This document shows positions 23,136-58,665 of a DNA stretch of 64,000 bases, in pieces. Under the pieces are notes generated by a model. It was not told the origin of the DNA. It worked only from the letters and a program-made list of their open reading frames with translations, and did not search any database. Made by a program: the position numbers and the translations under genes. This stretch comes from Apus apus (lineage: Eukaryota; Chordata; Aves; Apodiformes; Apodidae): the NCBI RefSeq assembly GCF_020740795.1, contig NC_067289.1, positions 24,540,608 through 24,604,607 of the forward strand, written 5' to 3'. How positions within the stretch are numbered: the first letter of the stretch is position 1; every line of letters starts with the position of its first letter.

Positions 23136-23960
23136 CCTCCTTACAAAGCACCCCCCATACTGAAGGTACAAGTTGCAAATAGAAATTCATAACACAGTAG
23201 TGAGCCCAAGCACATCTTACTTGGAACTCATTTTTCAAAAATTAGCATTAGCTTGTGCTTCAGTTTCTACAACACTGTTCTTCAGCTGTGATACATGTTC
23301 TGGTGCCACCCCCACTCATCCATCAGGTGTCTGCAGCATGACTGCAGCACATCCAGTGCTACCTTAGGCTGCCATCAAGAGACACTTCCCCTCACCCTCT
23401 GCCACCCCTGTTCCCCCCCCAGCTACATATTGACTCTTGCAGGTCCCTGCACAGCAGAGCTTCCTCACTTGCCTTGTCCTTCACCAATTATCAAAATGGT
23501 GATGCCAGTTTTCACAGTCTTTTTATTTGATTTTCATTGAGTGGTTTTGTCCTTGCTCTCATGCTGCTCCTTATACTTGGAATTACCCAAACACATTTGC
23601 AAAACTGTTCCACTGTTTTCTTTTAGATCCTTCCTTAAAGCACTCCTTCCCCATGCTGTATGCAAAATCCTGACAGTAACTGTTAGGGTTTTATGATGAG
23701 GCCTTGGCTTATATCTTTTGATGAGTCTTCTTTTATTATTTCCTTGTTCTCCCTTTATTTATTTGTCTGTTCTCTTTTAGCCTTAGAATGTGTTTTATTT
23801 GGTGCAAAGATGATCTTTCTGTTCTGTGTTTTATACACTAATTGATGAGAAGAGTTCCTAGACCTCATGTTACTGCTGTAAGTAGCCCAAATCTCATGGA
23901 GTATCTGTTAAAATAAGTAATTTTATGAATTTAAATAAGTCATCTACCTCTTAAACCTCT
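23136..23960. other. Intergenic DNA between LTR and CR1
   Basis: No gene or clear repeat was seen. It is T-rich towards the right, with short open frames only. Confidence 0.5.
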
Positions 23961-24310
23961 TTGTTCAGCCTTGAGAAGAGAAGGCTTCGGGGAGACCTTA
24001 TCACCACGTGCCAGTACTCAAAGGGTGGCTGCCAAGAAGATGGAGACTCCCTGTTTACAAGGAGTCCCATGGAAAAGACAAGGGGAGATGGGCACAAGCT
24101 GCTCCTGGGGAGATTCCCATTGGACCCAAGAGGTACATTTTTCACCATGAGGACAATCAAGCATTGGAATAGTCTCCCGAGGGAAGTGGTGGATTCCCCC
24201 ACATGGGACAGTTTTAAGTCTCAGGTTGACAGGGTGCTGAGCCATCTCATAGGAACTAGAAAGGTTGGACCAGATGTTCCTCCCAACCTGGCATTCTGGG
24301 ATTCTGTGAT
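23961..24310 (+). mobile_element. CR1 LINE 3' fragment
   Basis: This is the plus-strand remnant of the 3' end of a CR1 element. The frame encodes the ORF2 C-terminal tail, including RLRGDLITTCQYSKGGCQED and IKHWNSLPREVVDSP. The DNA ends with GGCATTCTGGGATTCTGTGA, the usual CR1 3' terminal repeats. Only about 350 bases remain. It belongs to a different subfamily or age from the copy at 8.5 kb, judging by its divergence. Confidence 0.93.
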
Positions 24311-27300
24311 TAAACCTGTTCTTTCTTTTTAGCAAATACAGCTGGAACTGCAGCAACAGTTTCATTGATCCAAAGAGGGGCTGATCCTCCCTGACAAGTG
24401 TGCTTGGCTGTTAAAGGATAACTGTGCCTTCATCAATAATTTTCAGTGATGTTATCTAAAGCATACACATTCATCACTAAAGAATGCTGGCCTCAACCTT
24501 TTCTTAACTGGTTTATAATTCTGAATAGTTGTGGTTTAGTTCAGGACCATCACAGATTCCTGTGAAAACCCCTCATATCATGTGAATGCAAAAGAAAATG
24601 TAAATATATGCTGTAAACAGCTGAACTATGAGAAACGAAAGTCAGTCTCCTTGTTGGCTGTGTCTCCTGCCCAGGCCTCTGCTGCTGGGTCCCACCATTT
24701 CATCTATTCACAACACAATCCAGTGGCTTTTGACTAAATCCACCTTTTTTTCCCCTTGTTGAGGATCTACAGTCTAAGGTTCAATGTACCTAAAATGTTT
24801 GTTCACAGCCTGAAGGCTTATGTACTCATCAGTTATTTACACATTGCAAACAAATCCAGCTTAAATTTACTCTGTTTCATCTAAAAAGGTAAAACAAAAT
24901 GAGAAATAGCATGCTGCAGGAAAAGTCTAGAAGGAATTCAGCAGGAGGGGAACTGGGAGGATGTAAGCTACAGAAATGCAATGAAAAAGGATAGAGACAA
25001 GAAAAGCAGCAGAGAAAAATTCTCAGGGCAAACGTAGCACTTAGTGTGTGCAGATCATGAAGCAATAGAAAGCAGAAAAAATCATGTTCCAGCCTTCAAC
25101 TCTTGAGAGTGCTTTTTGCATTCTCCTCTTGTGATAAAAGTGTGTTAAGAAGCCTTCTCATATTTTAAAACACACACCTGATGTAGGCAAGCATTCCTAC
25201 CTGTGCTCACGTAGGTAACTCCCCGTGTCTTCTCTCTGAGCTAAGGGCAGTTATCTCAGAGATGTTAGTGACATTGGGCCCCAAAGATTATGAAACCCTA
25301 GAGAAATCATTATGCAAATAAGTGGCTCCTTATAGTAACTCTAAACGATATTAATCCCGGGTAGGAATAATTAAAACAAATGTAACATCTTATTAAAATC
25401 AAAAGTTGTGGAGATTCAATAGAGCAGTTTCAAAGAGCTCTTCCATTCAGCCCACACAGGAAGACACATTCTTAGCTCCTGATAGTTCTTAGCTGCCACC
25501 TGCTCACTAGGGGCTAGAGACATGGGGCCTTTTCTTTTTGATGATGAAGTTTTTCCAATGAGTCATTTGGTTCACTGATCATTTAAAATAGTAGTTTGTT
25601 GCCCACACTGACGGGTGCATTTGTGTACACGTTTCTTTCTCGTGTGCTTAAGTCTTCAGGAAAACTCAAGGCAAATTCAAGAAAATCTTTAAAATTACAA
25701 AACCACTTGTACCGAGTTTAGCGTTTCTGGCTGAGACATCTTGTGGCGTTGAAGCCGAACTGCAGTGAATAAAAATGAAACTAGGGTTGGAAATTCAAAC
25801 CGTGACAACGTGAGCTTGAGAACTCCCAGTTCTGAGAAGTTTAAATCACACAGCTAAAAATCCTTCCACATTTAGATGAGTGTTTCAAAAGTACAGCATT
25901 TGTGGAACAGAAACTTCATCACTCTGAGTGATGTCCAAAGTGTGTCAAAACGAAGAAATGCATTTTCCTTACTATTGTATTTATCTGATCCAAAAAATGC
26001 TGTTTTCAGTGACTTCAAAAGCAAATATTCCCATTTAGCTTAAACCTCTATGGAATTAAATATTTTTTTAAATAGAGAAGATTTCTCTACATTATTTCTA
26101 AAAAATAACGTGACAGATTTTTCTGATGAAAACTCACTTCCTGTCATTCTGCTCACTTGTACTTCAGCCTTGGATTCAGAAAAAAAAAAAAAAAAAAGAC
26201 CAAAAATTCCTAGATGACCAATAATTAAATGAGCACTTGTAGCTCCTCAGCTAAAAATGTTTGGCTGCTAAATACAAGCAGAGCCACACCCTGGAGCACC
26301 TCACTGTGAAGCAGGTACTACAGCAGTACAGCCTCTAACTTTCTCTCTTTTGGATCGTCTCATCCTTTCCCAGCATTTCCAACCCCCAGGGCTGACTGTA
26401 CCACCAGAGAGGAAAAGGGAAGGAAGAGCAGCACCCAGCTGCTGGAATTGCCTCTGGACCAGGGAGACCCTCCGTATGCAATTATTTCCATCAGTACCAC
26501 AGGACTAGAGGGATCTATATGCTTTTTCTTCTCCTTTGGAGGTCCTGGGATTACCAGCCTCACTAACTGTAATTAAAACCCCACTAAATATGTTAGCCAT
26601 GTAATTCAAATATACAACACATTGTATGAAGATTTTCATACTTCCTTCACGTGGCTCTGATTTCTTTACAGCGTGTAAATGCTGAGACGATGAAAAGCTG
26701 CTCCATCTGAGGAACTGTGATTTTTGAGATGAATATTGAGCCACAGTTAACAAAACAACAAGCCTGATGTTCCCTTGAAGCTAATGAGAATTGAGCATAA
26801 CTCTGGAAAAAACTCGGTGTGATGCTTGGTGGTGAAGTTGGTGTCCTGTGGTGCCATGTTCATAACTTCAAGACTCATGTCCAAGGCTGAAGGACCTGCA
26901 GTGTGCAACACATGCTCCTGGCACAGCTGGGCTCCAGTGGGCACTGCCAGCACAGCAGCAGCAACAAGCAGTAATGGGGCGAGTGGATCCAAATGAAAAC
27001 CAGCTCATTACTGTGGGACAGGTACTCTGGGGGAACACACGCTGCACTGGAGAGGAGCCCAGGGGGCTTAGAACTTCTCCTTCTGGATGGCCACAGGGAG
27101 ACTTTTCCCGTCTTTCTCTCTGACTTTTTGCTCTTTATTTTAATCAAAAAGCCATTTTTGCCATTAGAGTGAAACGTGCACTGTCAGCTGTGGCTCAAGA
27201 GTGGGTCAGTTTGTCTCCACACCTCCTGTGCAGCAGCTGGGGGTGCAAACGAGCTGCACAGCAGCTCTCTCTCCTAGGCTGCAGGTGAGGGCTACTCACA

Positions 27301-30300
27301 GGCTACTCCAGAATATTACTCTGCAAAACATATTGTCAGTCATTACAGCATCCTGGAGAGCCAGTCTGCCCTTCTCCCTGTCTGACTTCACTCCTCAACA
27401 GTTTCACCCCCTTCCTCACTCCCGTCGTGCCAGCAGGGATATTCTCCTACAGGAACACTACAACATTCCATCGGATCCATCTCACAGGCTCAGACTATCA
27501 CAATGGAGAAAGGACAAAAGTTACTCTATAATTTATTAGATTATAATTAGGTATTCCTCAACTGGAATTGCCATTAACCTGAAAACATGGGGGGTTTTCG
27601 TTGTGTTTTTTTTCCACATTAAGTTGGTAGTGATGTATAAGAGCCCTGAATACCAGTTCATAACTAAAAGGAGATTTTAATGTAAAAAGAAGTCATGATC
27701 ATTAAAATAAAGAGTTAATCTAGGTGATCTGACAGAGACATGGAGTTCTTGAAGCTGCTGAAACGCTAGATATGTCAAGAAAATGATGTGGCCATTATTC
27801 ACCCCCAAAGCTGAAACAGAAATATTGCCCTTTGACAGACATCAGAAAACCAAGGAGAGGTCAGGCAGAAATCCTCACGAGAAGGGGGCTCGTTAGTGCT
27901 GCTGCTCAGAAGTACTCATTTGCTTCGTTAGAGTGTAACAGAGAGATATGCATACTTGGGGTATTTTCATATCTCTCCTCACTATCAGTCCTTCAGCCTT
28001 TTGAAATTCCTTATTCAGTTCTCTGTCTGCTGCTTTCCTTGCAAAATTAGCCTGAAACACAGCACTGACAATAGCAATCTGCATCTGGACATTTACATTT
28101 TTGTGGCATAAAAGATTTGGATTTGATGCCATTTTATATGCTAAATTCTGCTCACTGGCAGTTTTAACAGCCAGAAATAAGAGAGCTTAAATTTAAAATG
28201 TTTCTGTAAATGTCTCCAGCTTTGTGATCCTACCAGCGTTTCTCAGTACAATCTGAAACCCATATTACCTAACACTTCATACTGGCATTTCATTATCCAG
28301 GCATAATGCATATATTAGTTTTTCAAATACAGCTCTGAGGATGATCCTTCCATTTCAATAGCTGAAAAACTAAGGATATAAGGGCGAGAGAATCCCCTTC
28401 TGCAGACAGTCATATCCAGAATATTGGAGTTCCCAGGCCTTTCCTTCTAGAAGTATTTTGGGAGTCACCCCAACCAAGCAGCTGTGACAGAGCAGTTTTC
28501 TGTCACTGTCTTACCATCAGCAGTGCTACCAGAGGATCACTTTGTCCTAGGGACTTCTCAAGAAGGAATATTTTTTTTTATCATGGAAACAATATATCCC
28601 TGAATCTTGTGAGTGCTGAAACGGCTCATTTCACTAACCATTGCCTCACTTCTTTTAGCTCAAATGGAAGTTTCTTCCCCTGCCTTTATCAGGAAACCGT
28701 TTTGTTTGAAAGGTAGAGCAGCTAGGACAAAGGCAGGAAGGTGCAGCTCCACAATTCCTGATCTTCTTGGGCTGTTTGCAGCTGATGGATTTTGTGACCA
28801 ACTCCAGCTCTGGTCCCAAGAAAGGGATTTGGCCACGGTCATTTCATGATCTCTACATTTGGCTTTAAGTGGTCTGACCTAGTGCATTAAAATCTGAATG
28901 CATATAGGCTGAACTGTGGAAAACATCACTCGTGTAAACCAAAAGCAATCCCAAAACCAAAGGTTATGTTAACTACAGAAGTTCTGTTAAATCAGAACAA
29001 TGGAGATGAGAAGTAGGCTCATGAACCATTTCAGAGACAGCTTGGAACCTGTGACCATAAACTGTCCCAGGACTGCCTCCTGTTTAGTGTCTGCAGTCAT
29101 GTGGGAGCCCCCAGTTCGTTTTCCAAGGGCAGGAGCAGATGTTGTGCTGCTGGGAATCAGGGAATGGCCACTAAAGCCAGAGGAACTATCTTCCACGTGC
29201 ACCATCAGGGGACCTGTTTGGCAGCCCCTCCTTTTGAAGAAACAGAATATTGTGCATTATCTTCTAACTAATCACACGGAAGCTTCCAAAAGAGGAAAAA
29301 GAAAAATACCTAGAGCTCTTTCACTAGGAAAAAAGTGCTCATTGTGGGGTGTTTCAAATTCAGACAGGCCTTGTGGGGGGAAATCCTGAAGGCATCTCTA
29401 AAGCTCAGGCTGTAACTCAGCACAGAAAGCAAGGCTGGAGAGGGAGAGTGGTAGATGAGTGAGAGCACTATAGCTAAATTGGCCTGGTGACATCAACAGG
29501 CCTCTGAACATCTGATACGGGCCAGCACTGAAACCAAGATCAAGAACATCCCTCTGTAATTTTAGTGTCTGGTACAACGTGGTTGAAGTGTTATAAATGG
29601 AAAGGCACTGGATCCTACTATGTTTTGGACACTTTAGGATATTTTAGGCTGATTTCTAATTCTGTGCAGTTCATTACTCTGAGAAACTGCGTTGCTATAA
29701 AGTGAGTTTGTAAGTACCACTCCAGCTAAAGAGTGTTTTCTTCCTAAGTACAAACTCACGAAGTTTTTTCCTGAATACAAAGAGGCTGGAATACAGTGTA
29801 ACTGGTTCTAAGTGGACACAATAAAAGGCAGGGGACACAGCACAGGAGCTCTGCAGCTTTTGGATACCACAGCAGTGTCCCACTGCACAAAAGAATGGCC
29901 CCTGCATGGAAGTGAATGTAGCCAAAAGACAGGAGAGCTGTGATCCAAATCCTTTTTTCCTAGTGTCATCCAAAGGACTTCAGCCAACTCCCATCAAACA
30001 GCAACTTGAAACCAGCAAGTTAAGGTAACAATTTTAAGAACGAGTTGAAACATCAGATGCAATGATTGCTTATCATTTTTATTTTTCTTTTCAAGGGAGG
30101 AGGGAGGCAGGGCACAAGGCTGGATTTAATTGAAGAGTTAATAATTCATCCAAGCAGGTACCAGTATGGATATGTCTTTCTAGCTCAAAAAGATTGACAT
30201 CCACCCATGCCAGGTGTATCCTCAATGAATGGTCCATGACAGACCATCAGCAGGGTAGGCAGGGTTTGTTGCAGGTGCTGCCAATACCCAGAGTACAGCC

Positions 30301-33300
30301 TGTGAGTGCAACATGGCAGATAACTGGGGCAAAGCATTTCTGAGCCACTAATTAAGAATTGGCTCACAAAGCAATTGCTCAGGAAGGAATTTCAACTTTG
30401 CGTGAACCTTTTCTGAGAAAGAAGAAATTACTGTCTGGCACAAGCAGTTCAAAAGGGTAAAATGAGAAAACAGCAGAAGGGAATATGGACGCTCAGGCAA
30501 AGCACTGTGCTCATGGGGACATCCTGGAGGTAGGAGCTGCTTAATGGCACAGCTGAAAAAATTGTAACACACTGACAGAAGATGAAATGCAAACATAGCG
30601 TTCAGAGGGTACAAATAAAATTTGCCCCTGCATTGAACCTTAAAAGTGTGTCCTCTTTTGCAAAAGTGTGTCTTGGAGTTATGTCCCCTGAAAGCAGCCT
30701 GGCGTTGTTGTTGTTACTCTGGGGGGAGAGCCTGAAATGCAAGCGCAGCAACTGCTGCTCAGGACCTGCAGCCTCGTGTGTGGGGCTTTGCTGAGCTCCT
30801 GCCAGGGCTTCTGTGCTGGTTCTGCCTCCACCTGCCCGTTCCTTCAGCCCAAAAACTCTGTCAGCACCTCTAGCTTTCTAGAAGAGGCTTTTCCTGCACA
30901 TCAGGGCACCGGGGGAGAAGGGAAAACAACTGCAAAGAACTTGAGTTGCTTGGTGCTTTCACATGGCGCTTTACTTGGACTGGTCCTGCTCCATCTCATG
31001 CAGGTTATTCTTTCTAATAATGCCTCTTTTAAAATAAAGTCTGTTCTGTGAAACACAGTTTTGTGCACTTACTATTTGTGTGTGACAGTTTATTATGTCT
31101 GTTTTGCAGTAGTCACAGCTGAGCTCAGTTTAAGTTTAGGTATTATTTGATATGGCTGCTTCAATATCCAGCAAGTGCAGTTGGATTCCAAACTTGGAGA
31201 ATGTAAAACGGAAACAAATAGCTGGGTTTACACACCAGATGAAAGATTATCATAAAATATCCTACCAGCAGTCAGTGGTCTACTTTGTTGTTGTTGTTGT
31301 TGTTAATACTAGCTATTCCATTTTGAGTCTGAAAAGGCAGATAAATCCCCAGGATTAATGAGAATTTTTCTATGTGCAACACAAATCTTCTCAGCTTTAC
31401 ATAATATTTTGTTTCTTATACAAGGTTTACTGGCTATGAAAAGCCACTTGAAGGAACTCATCCTACATAAATGTTTGTTTAGGGCAAAATGTAGGAGTAA
31501 AATACTTCAGGTCAATCCACAGTTCTCCTTGAAAGAGATTTTCAAAGGAACTTGGGAATCACACATTTTCTAATTGCATAATCAAGTGCAAAGTTCACAA
31601 ATTCTAAACATGTTACCTGTTTGTAAATGTAAATTATTGGTAACACAAATCTATTTAGCTGTGTATACATCCAAGGAAGGGACAACAGGGACTAAAAGCC
31701 ACAAACATACATATTCTGCCTTCTTTTTTAAATGTATTTATTTATTTTATTTTTTCTTTTTCAGAGAATTAAATGATCTCTGAAATACAAATGGCCTCCC
31801 AGTGATGTAGCTGCTTGTGGGCCAGAATGTTCCCAGGCCTGAGCACGAGGCCCAGGCAGCACATCCCCTGTGTCAGAAAACGTGGAAAAGTCACAAAATT
31901 GGCTCCTTACATCAACTGGAGACCTATATTGTGGAGAAAAATTCCTCCTTGCCAAATGGTATGTCCTTCCTCGCACCTCTGCATCACCAGGCAGCTGAAA
32001 CCCAATGCAAACTATAAGCACCTGCAGCTACTCCAACTTTATGTTCAGGTACCAGGACCAAATCATTTAGAACAACTCCTTAATGAGAGGTTAGGGCAGC
32101 TCCCAGTATCTTTCCTGTTATTTCTTGAAGGATCAGCAGGTGAGCAGAACCTAATTCACAGCTTGATATTTGCATTATTGTTATTTTCCAATCTGAGAAA
32201 TATGCAAAAATATAAAAAGATAGAGAGCTTGGTACGGTAATATCCTGTGAGGTTTGAACATGATCATACCAAGAGAATTTGCATCACATGCATAACTTAT
32301 TACATTGTAGGCACCTACATTTAGCCAAAACACACTCTTCTAGGAGAAACTAATTCAGAATCAAAATATCCTATTGTTTTGGGGTTGTTGTATTTTTTTT
32401 TTTAAAGACAGCCCAAAGCCACAAGATCAAGAATTCAGAAGGGAACTCATCTGTTTTTCAGAATTGGTCTTCTGAGTGTTGGGAGATTTGCACTGCAGAT
32501 CTGAGGTGAAATCAAACCAATACAAAAATAACACGGTAATTGTTCCTCGGAGAGCTAAACAGATTAATTAGACTACAGTCAAACAAAACGCGCTTGATTA
32601 ATCCCTGATTATGTCTTCACTGAAGTCACACTATAAATTATTCTTCAGATGAGACCAGATCAAAAATACAGATCAAAGACCATTGAAGGAGAGTCTTCCT
32701 CCCAACATACATAATTTAGAGGGAGCCCTGCACGCCAGGAGGGATGTTAGATCTGACTCTCTGATTTTCAGCCAGGCCTGGATGTGAAGGCAGATTCTCC
32801 AAGCCACACCACCTCGGTGATTCTCGGTTATTTTCAAATGGTTACTCATAAAATGACATGATTATTTGCTCGGTCCCTTGTCTCTGTCAATCTTTTTCCA
32901 AGAACACAGAGGGAAGGTCAACAGAGAGATGACTTTGCTAAAAGGTCATGGGTCCTACTTAGGGCATTGAGTCAGTTCTGGTCGCTGCAGAATGTGCTGG
33001 GCTTCTGATTCCATCCTTCCCAAACCACTTGCCAGTGCTCAGTGTGGTGAGAGTGCTAAGGGTGGGAGTTGGCAGAGGGGGGATGAGCAGATATACATGT
33101 CTGGGTTACCAAAGACATGGAAAAGGTAGCTATGAAAAGAGCAGTGATGGGGCAAAAATGTCTTTTCTTTCATTTCATAAACTTCTGGGTTGGGTCTTAG
33201 ATACCATATATTTTTTTACCTTCACAGCCTGACCAGTTACAATCTCAAGACATGCTCAGGAATGCAACATGCTAGTGCCAGAGGCCAATTTCACTATTAA

Positions 33301-36239
33301 TAACAACTGAGCCAGAGCCTCAGTTGTGCTTTAAGAGACTGATTCACAAAGAAACCTTTTTTAAAACTCATTCTGCAAAAATGTTTCTCAGGGACAGTAA
33401 AATTGTTCCTCCGAGGAGGTGACACTACAACCAACCAGCAAGTTATTGACAGATTTGTAAAAAATACCTTTTAATTTTGAGACCAACGACTTCATGTCAC
33501 TATGTAACAGCAATTTTACTTGTTAAAATTCTCGTATTTCCTCCAGTTGGTGCATTATTTCCTCAGGAGCTGAACTTTAAATGTACAACTGGATGAGCCA
33601 GTCAGAATAACAGCACCCATAGTGCTGCATGCTGAACTTGTAACAGCTATTAGTGAAACCTTTGTTAATTTTAGGTATCTCTTCCTGGATTTCATGCCCT
33701 TATTATGTAAAAAGCTGTGGATCAGCAAAAAGTATTTGAGCGTGGTTGCCAGTGTTATACTGTTTCCATCCCATCAACTGTGTGATTACAACAGGTATGT
33801 TCAGCCAGGGTGATTTCAAAGGTGACAGAGAATAAAAAATACAAAGGATTTTGCATGTCCCTGATACAATCTTTAATCACAAAAGGAAGTAGCATTAAAA
33901 TATGCCAGAAAAATTAACTCAAAAGTAGGGAGTTTCACTTCAATTAATCAAACCATTCAGCTGTAAGTACAGGGTTATAAAATAAGCTCAACGTGACAAA
34001 AGCCATAGCAAATAGATTTCCAATTTGGTGGCACAAAACACTTTACTTGCTGATCATTTCCTTAAACAGTAAGTGCAGAAGCTAAAAGCAATGAGAAACC
34101 ACTTGCCAGTTCTATTCAGCAGGTTTTAAATCGAAGGTGCTGATGGAATTTCTGCTTTTCCACACATTTCTACTTTTTTACATATTTTAGTATTTTTTCC
34201 TGTTTCTCTACTAAAGGCTTCCTTCTGAAACACACTGGTTTGCAATCAGTGAGGTATGACATTGGCATTCTGCTTTTATAATACCCTGTTTTCTTCAGGA
34301 TACCAATCAAAATTAGCATGAGCAGTAGCTAATGAGATGGTCTTTTTTTTCTTTTTCCCTCTGTAGCCTTCCAATATATTGCCAGCAAACTGTGTTTAAA
34401 ATGTAAACAGCCATGTCAAGAAAATGTCTTTTTTCTTATCCCCAGCCCACAGTGTGAGGAGGTTTCTGCACCCACACCAGCTTTTAACAGAACAGTTTGC
34501 ATACTGGCAGGCAAGTAGCTGTGCCTGTACGGAATACCATCAGGACTAATTAACCCTGCCTAATTTACCCTACCCATATTGCTGTGACATTGCTACTACA
34601 TTTATGCAACAGATGTGGCTGTGGTGACTCAGACTTCTGCCACTTTCTGCCTTGATGAGAACTCCTTCTATCTAGCAGCTTCATCTTCTGAGAAATCTCC
34701 CAGAGATAAAACTCAGGGTAGCCCAGAGTCTGAAAGATCGTGATCTTCCTGTTTTCACAAAGAACTAAGTCCACTTCTCTTTTCTGATATTCATCAAGCT
34801 CCGAGTGACTTTAGCTTACACATCTGGGAGACTGCACTTCCCATCATGGCTCTTGGCTTTTCTCAGAAAGTGTTGTGGAAAATCCTAAGGCTGCTGATGA
34901 AATGAGAGCTCTGTCAACACACGGGACTTGACAGAGAGGAATCTCCACAGCCCCTGACTTAATATTCCAGTCATTAAGAGCACAAACCACACGCAGGATC
35001 AGGGCTGTGTACATTCCAGCAAGTGCTGCCAGTTACACTCAGAGGTCCTATTTTCTGGATCAGACTATAGAAGTGAGAAAAAAGGGACCACTCTCTCTGC
35101 TCTGCAAGCGTTTCTGTTTCTTCCAGTACTCCTTCCATTAAAATGAACCAGGTTAGCTGAAACAGTTGGGACAGCAGCTTTTTTTCTTCCTAATATTCTG
35201 GAAGATTGGAAGGAACAGGTACTACTCGGAGCATATTTTCCTCACACGTGGAGTCCCAAACGTCACAGGCATGAGCAAGTGAGTTTTGAGAAGAAAAAAC
35301 ACTGGATATTTTGGAAAGAAAAAGCTTTTTTTCCCGCAGTTGTAGCTTCTGTAGCTTCTCCTGCATCAAAGAAAAGCTATAGTAGTGGGAGGTTTCCCTT
35401 GTATTTCTGAAGAGTCACAGTTAAGGGGCAATAATTTCTCAGATATCAGTTCCTGTTAAAAAAAATTCTGTAGTTACGATTGACTTTAATAAAGACAGGG
35501 ACATATTGCCATGGCCACAGTATTTGGTGTAAACAAAACGTCTCGGACCATGTTCAAACAAAGCACATCTATGGAATTTTCAGGGCACGGTTCCCTTTGC
35601 GGGTACGTTCAATGCAAATTCAGGAAGGACTTCTTGCCGCTCACCACCCTTCGTGCAACACACCATAGGCAAGGTGGCTTTTCATTACGGGGCACCCTGG
35701 AAGGAAGATTTTGCGTCCCAGAAGGGAGTTTACAAGTCTGTGTGACACTGAGGGAGAAGCCTGCCTGGTGCAAACTCATAGTTTGGGAACAGTGTCCAAC
35801 CTCCATCACCGGGTGAGTTACAGCAGCTGCTGCTGGACAACCCTGTCACCACCAAACCAGTAAAGCCACCGGCCTGTCACAAACCCTGAGGTAGCCGAGT
35901 CCAAAAGATGACAGCAACCTATTTTGGACTTAAGTAAGCCGACCTGGCAGAGCTCTTCCCTGTCTCCAGAGAGGCCGACAGAAACTACCTGCTGCTGGGT
36001 CCTTCGCTTTCCAACACCGGTTCTGCTGAGGGCCACAGACGCGGCAGCTGCAGGGGCTCCTTTTGCCGAGCCTTTACCGAGTCCTTTTCCGAAGCTCGCA
36101 CAGCTGTGCCCCCGCCGGGACACCGCGCCCTCTCCTCCCCTCCGGTGTCCCGGGAAGCCGGGCACATCCTTTCCGCACCAGCCGGGACACTTCCCCCCCC
36201 TGCCGTCCTACGTTTCGTGACAAGAAACAGCCTTCTTTT
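24311..36239. other. Large intergenic region between ARL14 and KPNA4
   Basis: Twelve kilobases contain no recognised gene. There is a (TTG)n run at 31285-31304, a pure A run near 26180-26196, blocks that look like conserved non-coding DNA (about 25200-25400 and 32500-32660), and exon-like signals at 31765-31958 and 35511-35812. These are reported as findings because nothing assigns them to a gene. Many open frames of 60-130 codons occur on both strands, about what chance predicts. Confidence 0.5.
31285..31304 (+). repeat. (TTG)n microsatellite
   Basis: Six perfect TTG units plus a partial one, in intergenic DNA. Confidence 0.9.
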
Positions 36240-36719
36240 GACTTTTTGAAGCTGCCGTGACGGCGAGGCGGGGCGAGGCGAGCCCCGCGGCGCCCTGAGG
36301 GGACGATCCCGGGGGCAGGGCGGGCAGGGCACCCAAGATGGCGGCCGCGGCCCCGCTCCTCTCGCCGCCCGGCGCGTCACGTCCCGGCGCGCGCGGCCCC
36401 TCCCTCCGGCGCCCGCCCGCCATTGGCCGCCGGCCCCGCGCTCCCCGCCAATGGCCGGGCCGGGCCGGCGCAGCGCAGCGCGAGGCGGCCGCGCTCCCTC
36501 CCGCTCCGCGCTCCGGCACGTTGGGCCCGGGGCGGCGCGGCCCGAGCAGGCCCGAGCGGCGCGGCGGGGCTGGGGCTGCGGCTGCGAGCCGGCCCGGCGG
36601 CGGGAGACAGCCCGGCAGCGGCGGGACCCCCGCGGGCTCCGGCAGAGGGGTACGGGCCTAGGGAGGAGGCGGAGGAGCCGCGCTCCCTCCCACCTCACCT
36701 CCCCCTCCTCCCCCCCGCC

Positions 36720-58665
<21,946 letters not shown>

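Noticed and set aside
26175-26200. Pure A run that could be the tail of a processed pseudogene
   Set aside because: No gene-like sequence precedes it on the plus strand and no target duplication was seen; it is a simple homopolymer.
26747-26992. Minus-strand frame that looks like a small secreted protein with a signal peptide
   Set aside because: It opens with TTG, not ATG, and no upstream exon or promoter is evident; the hydrophobic start is probably chance.
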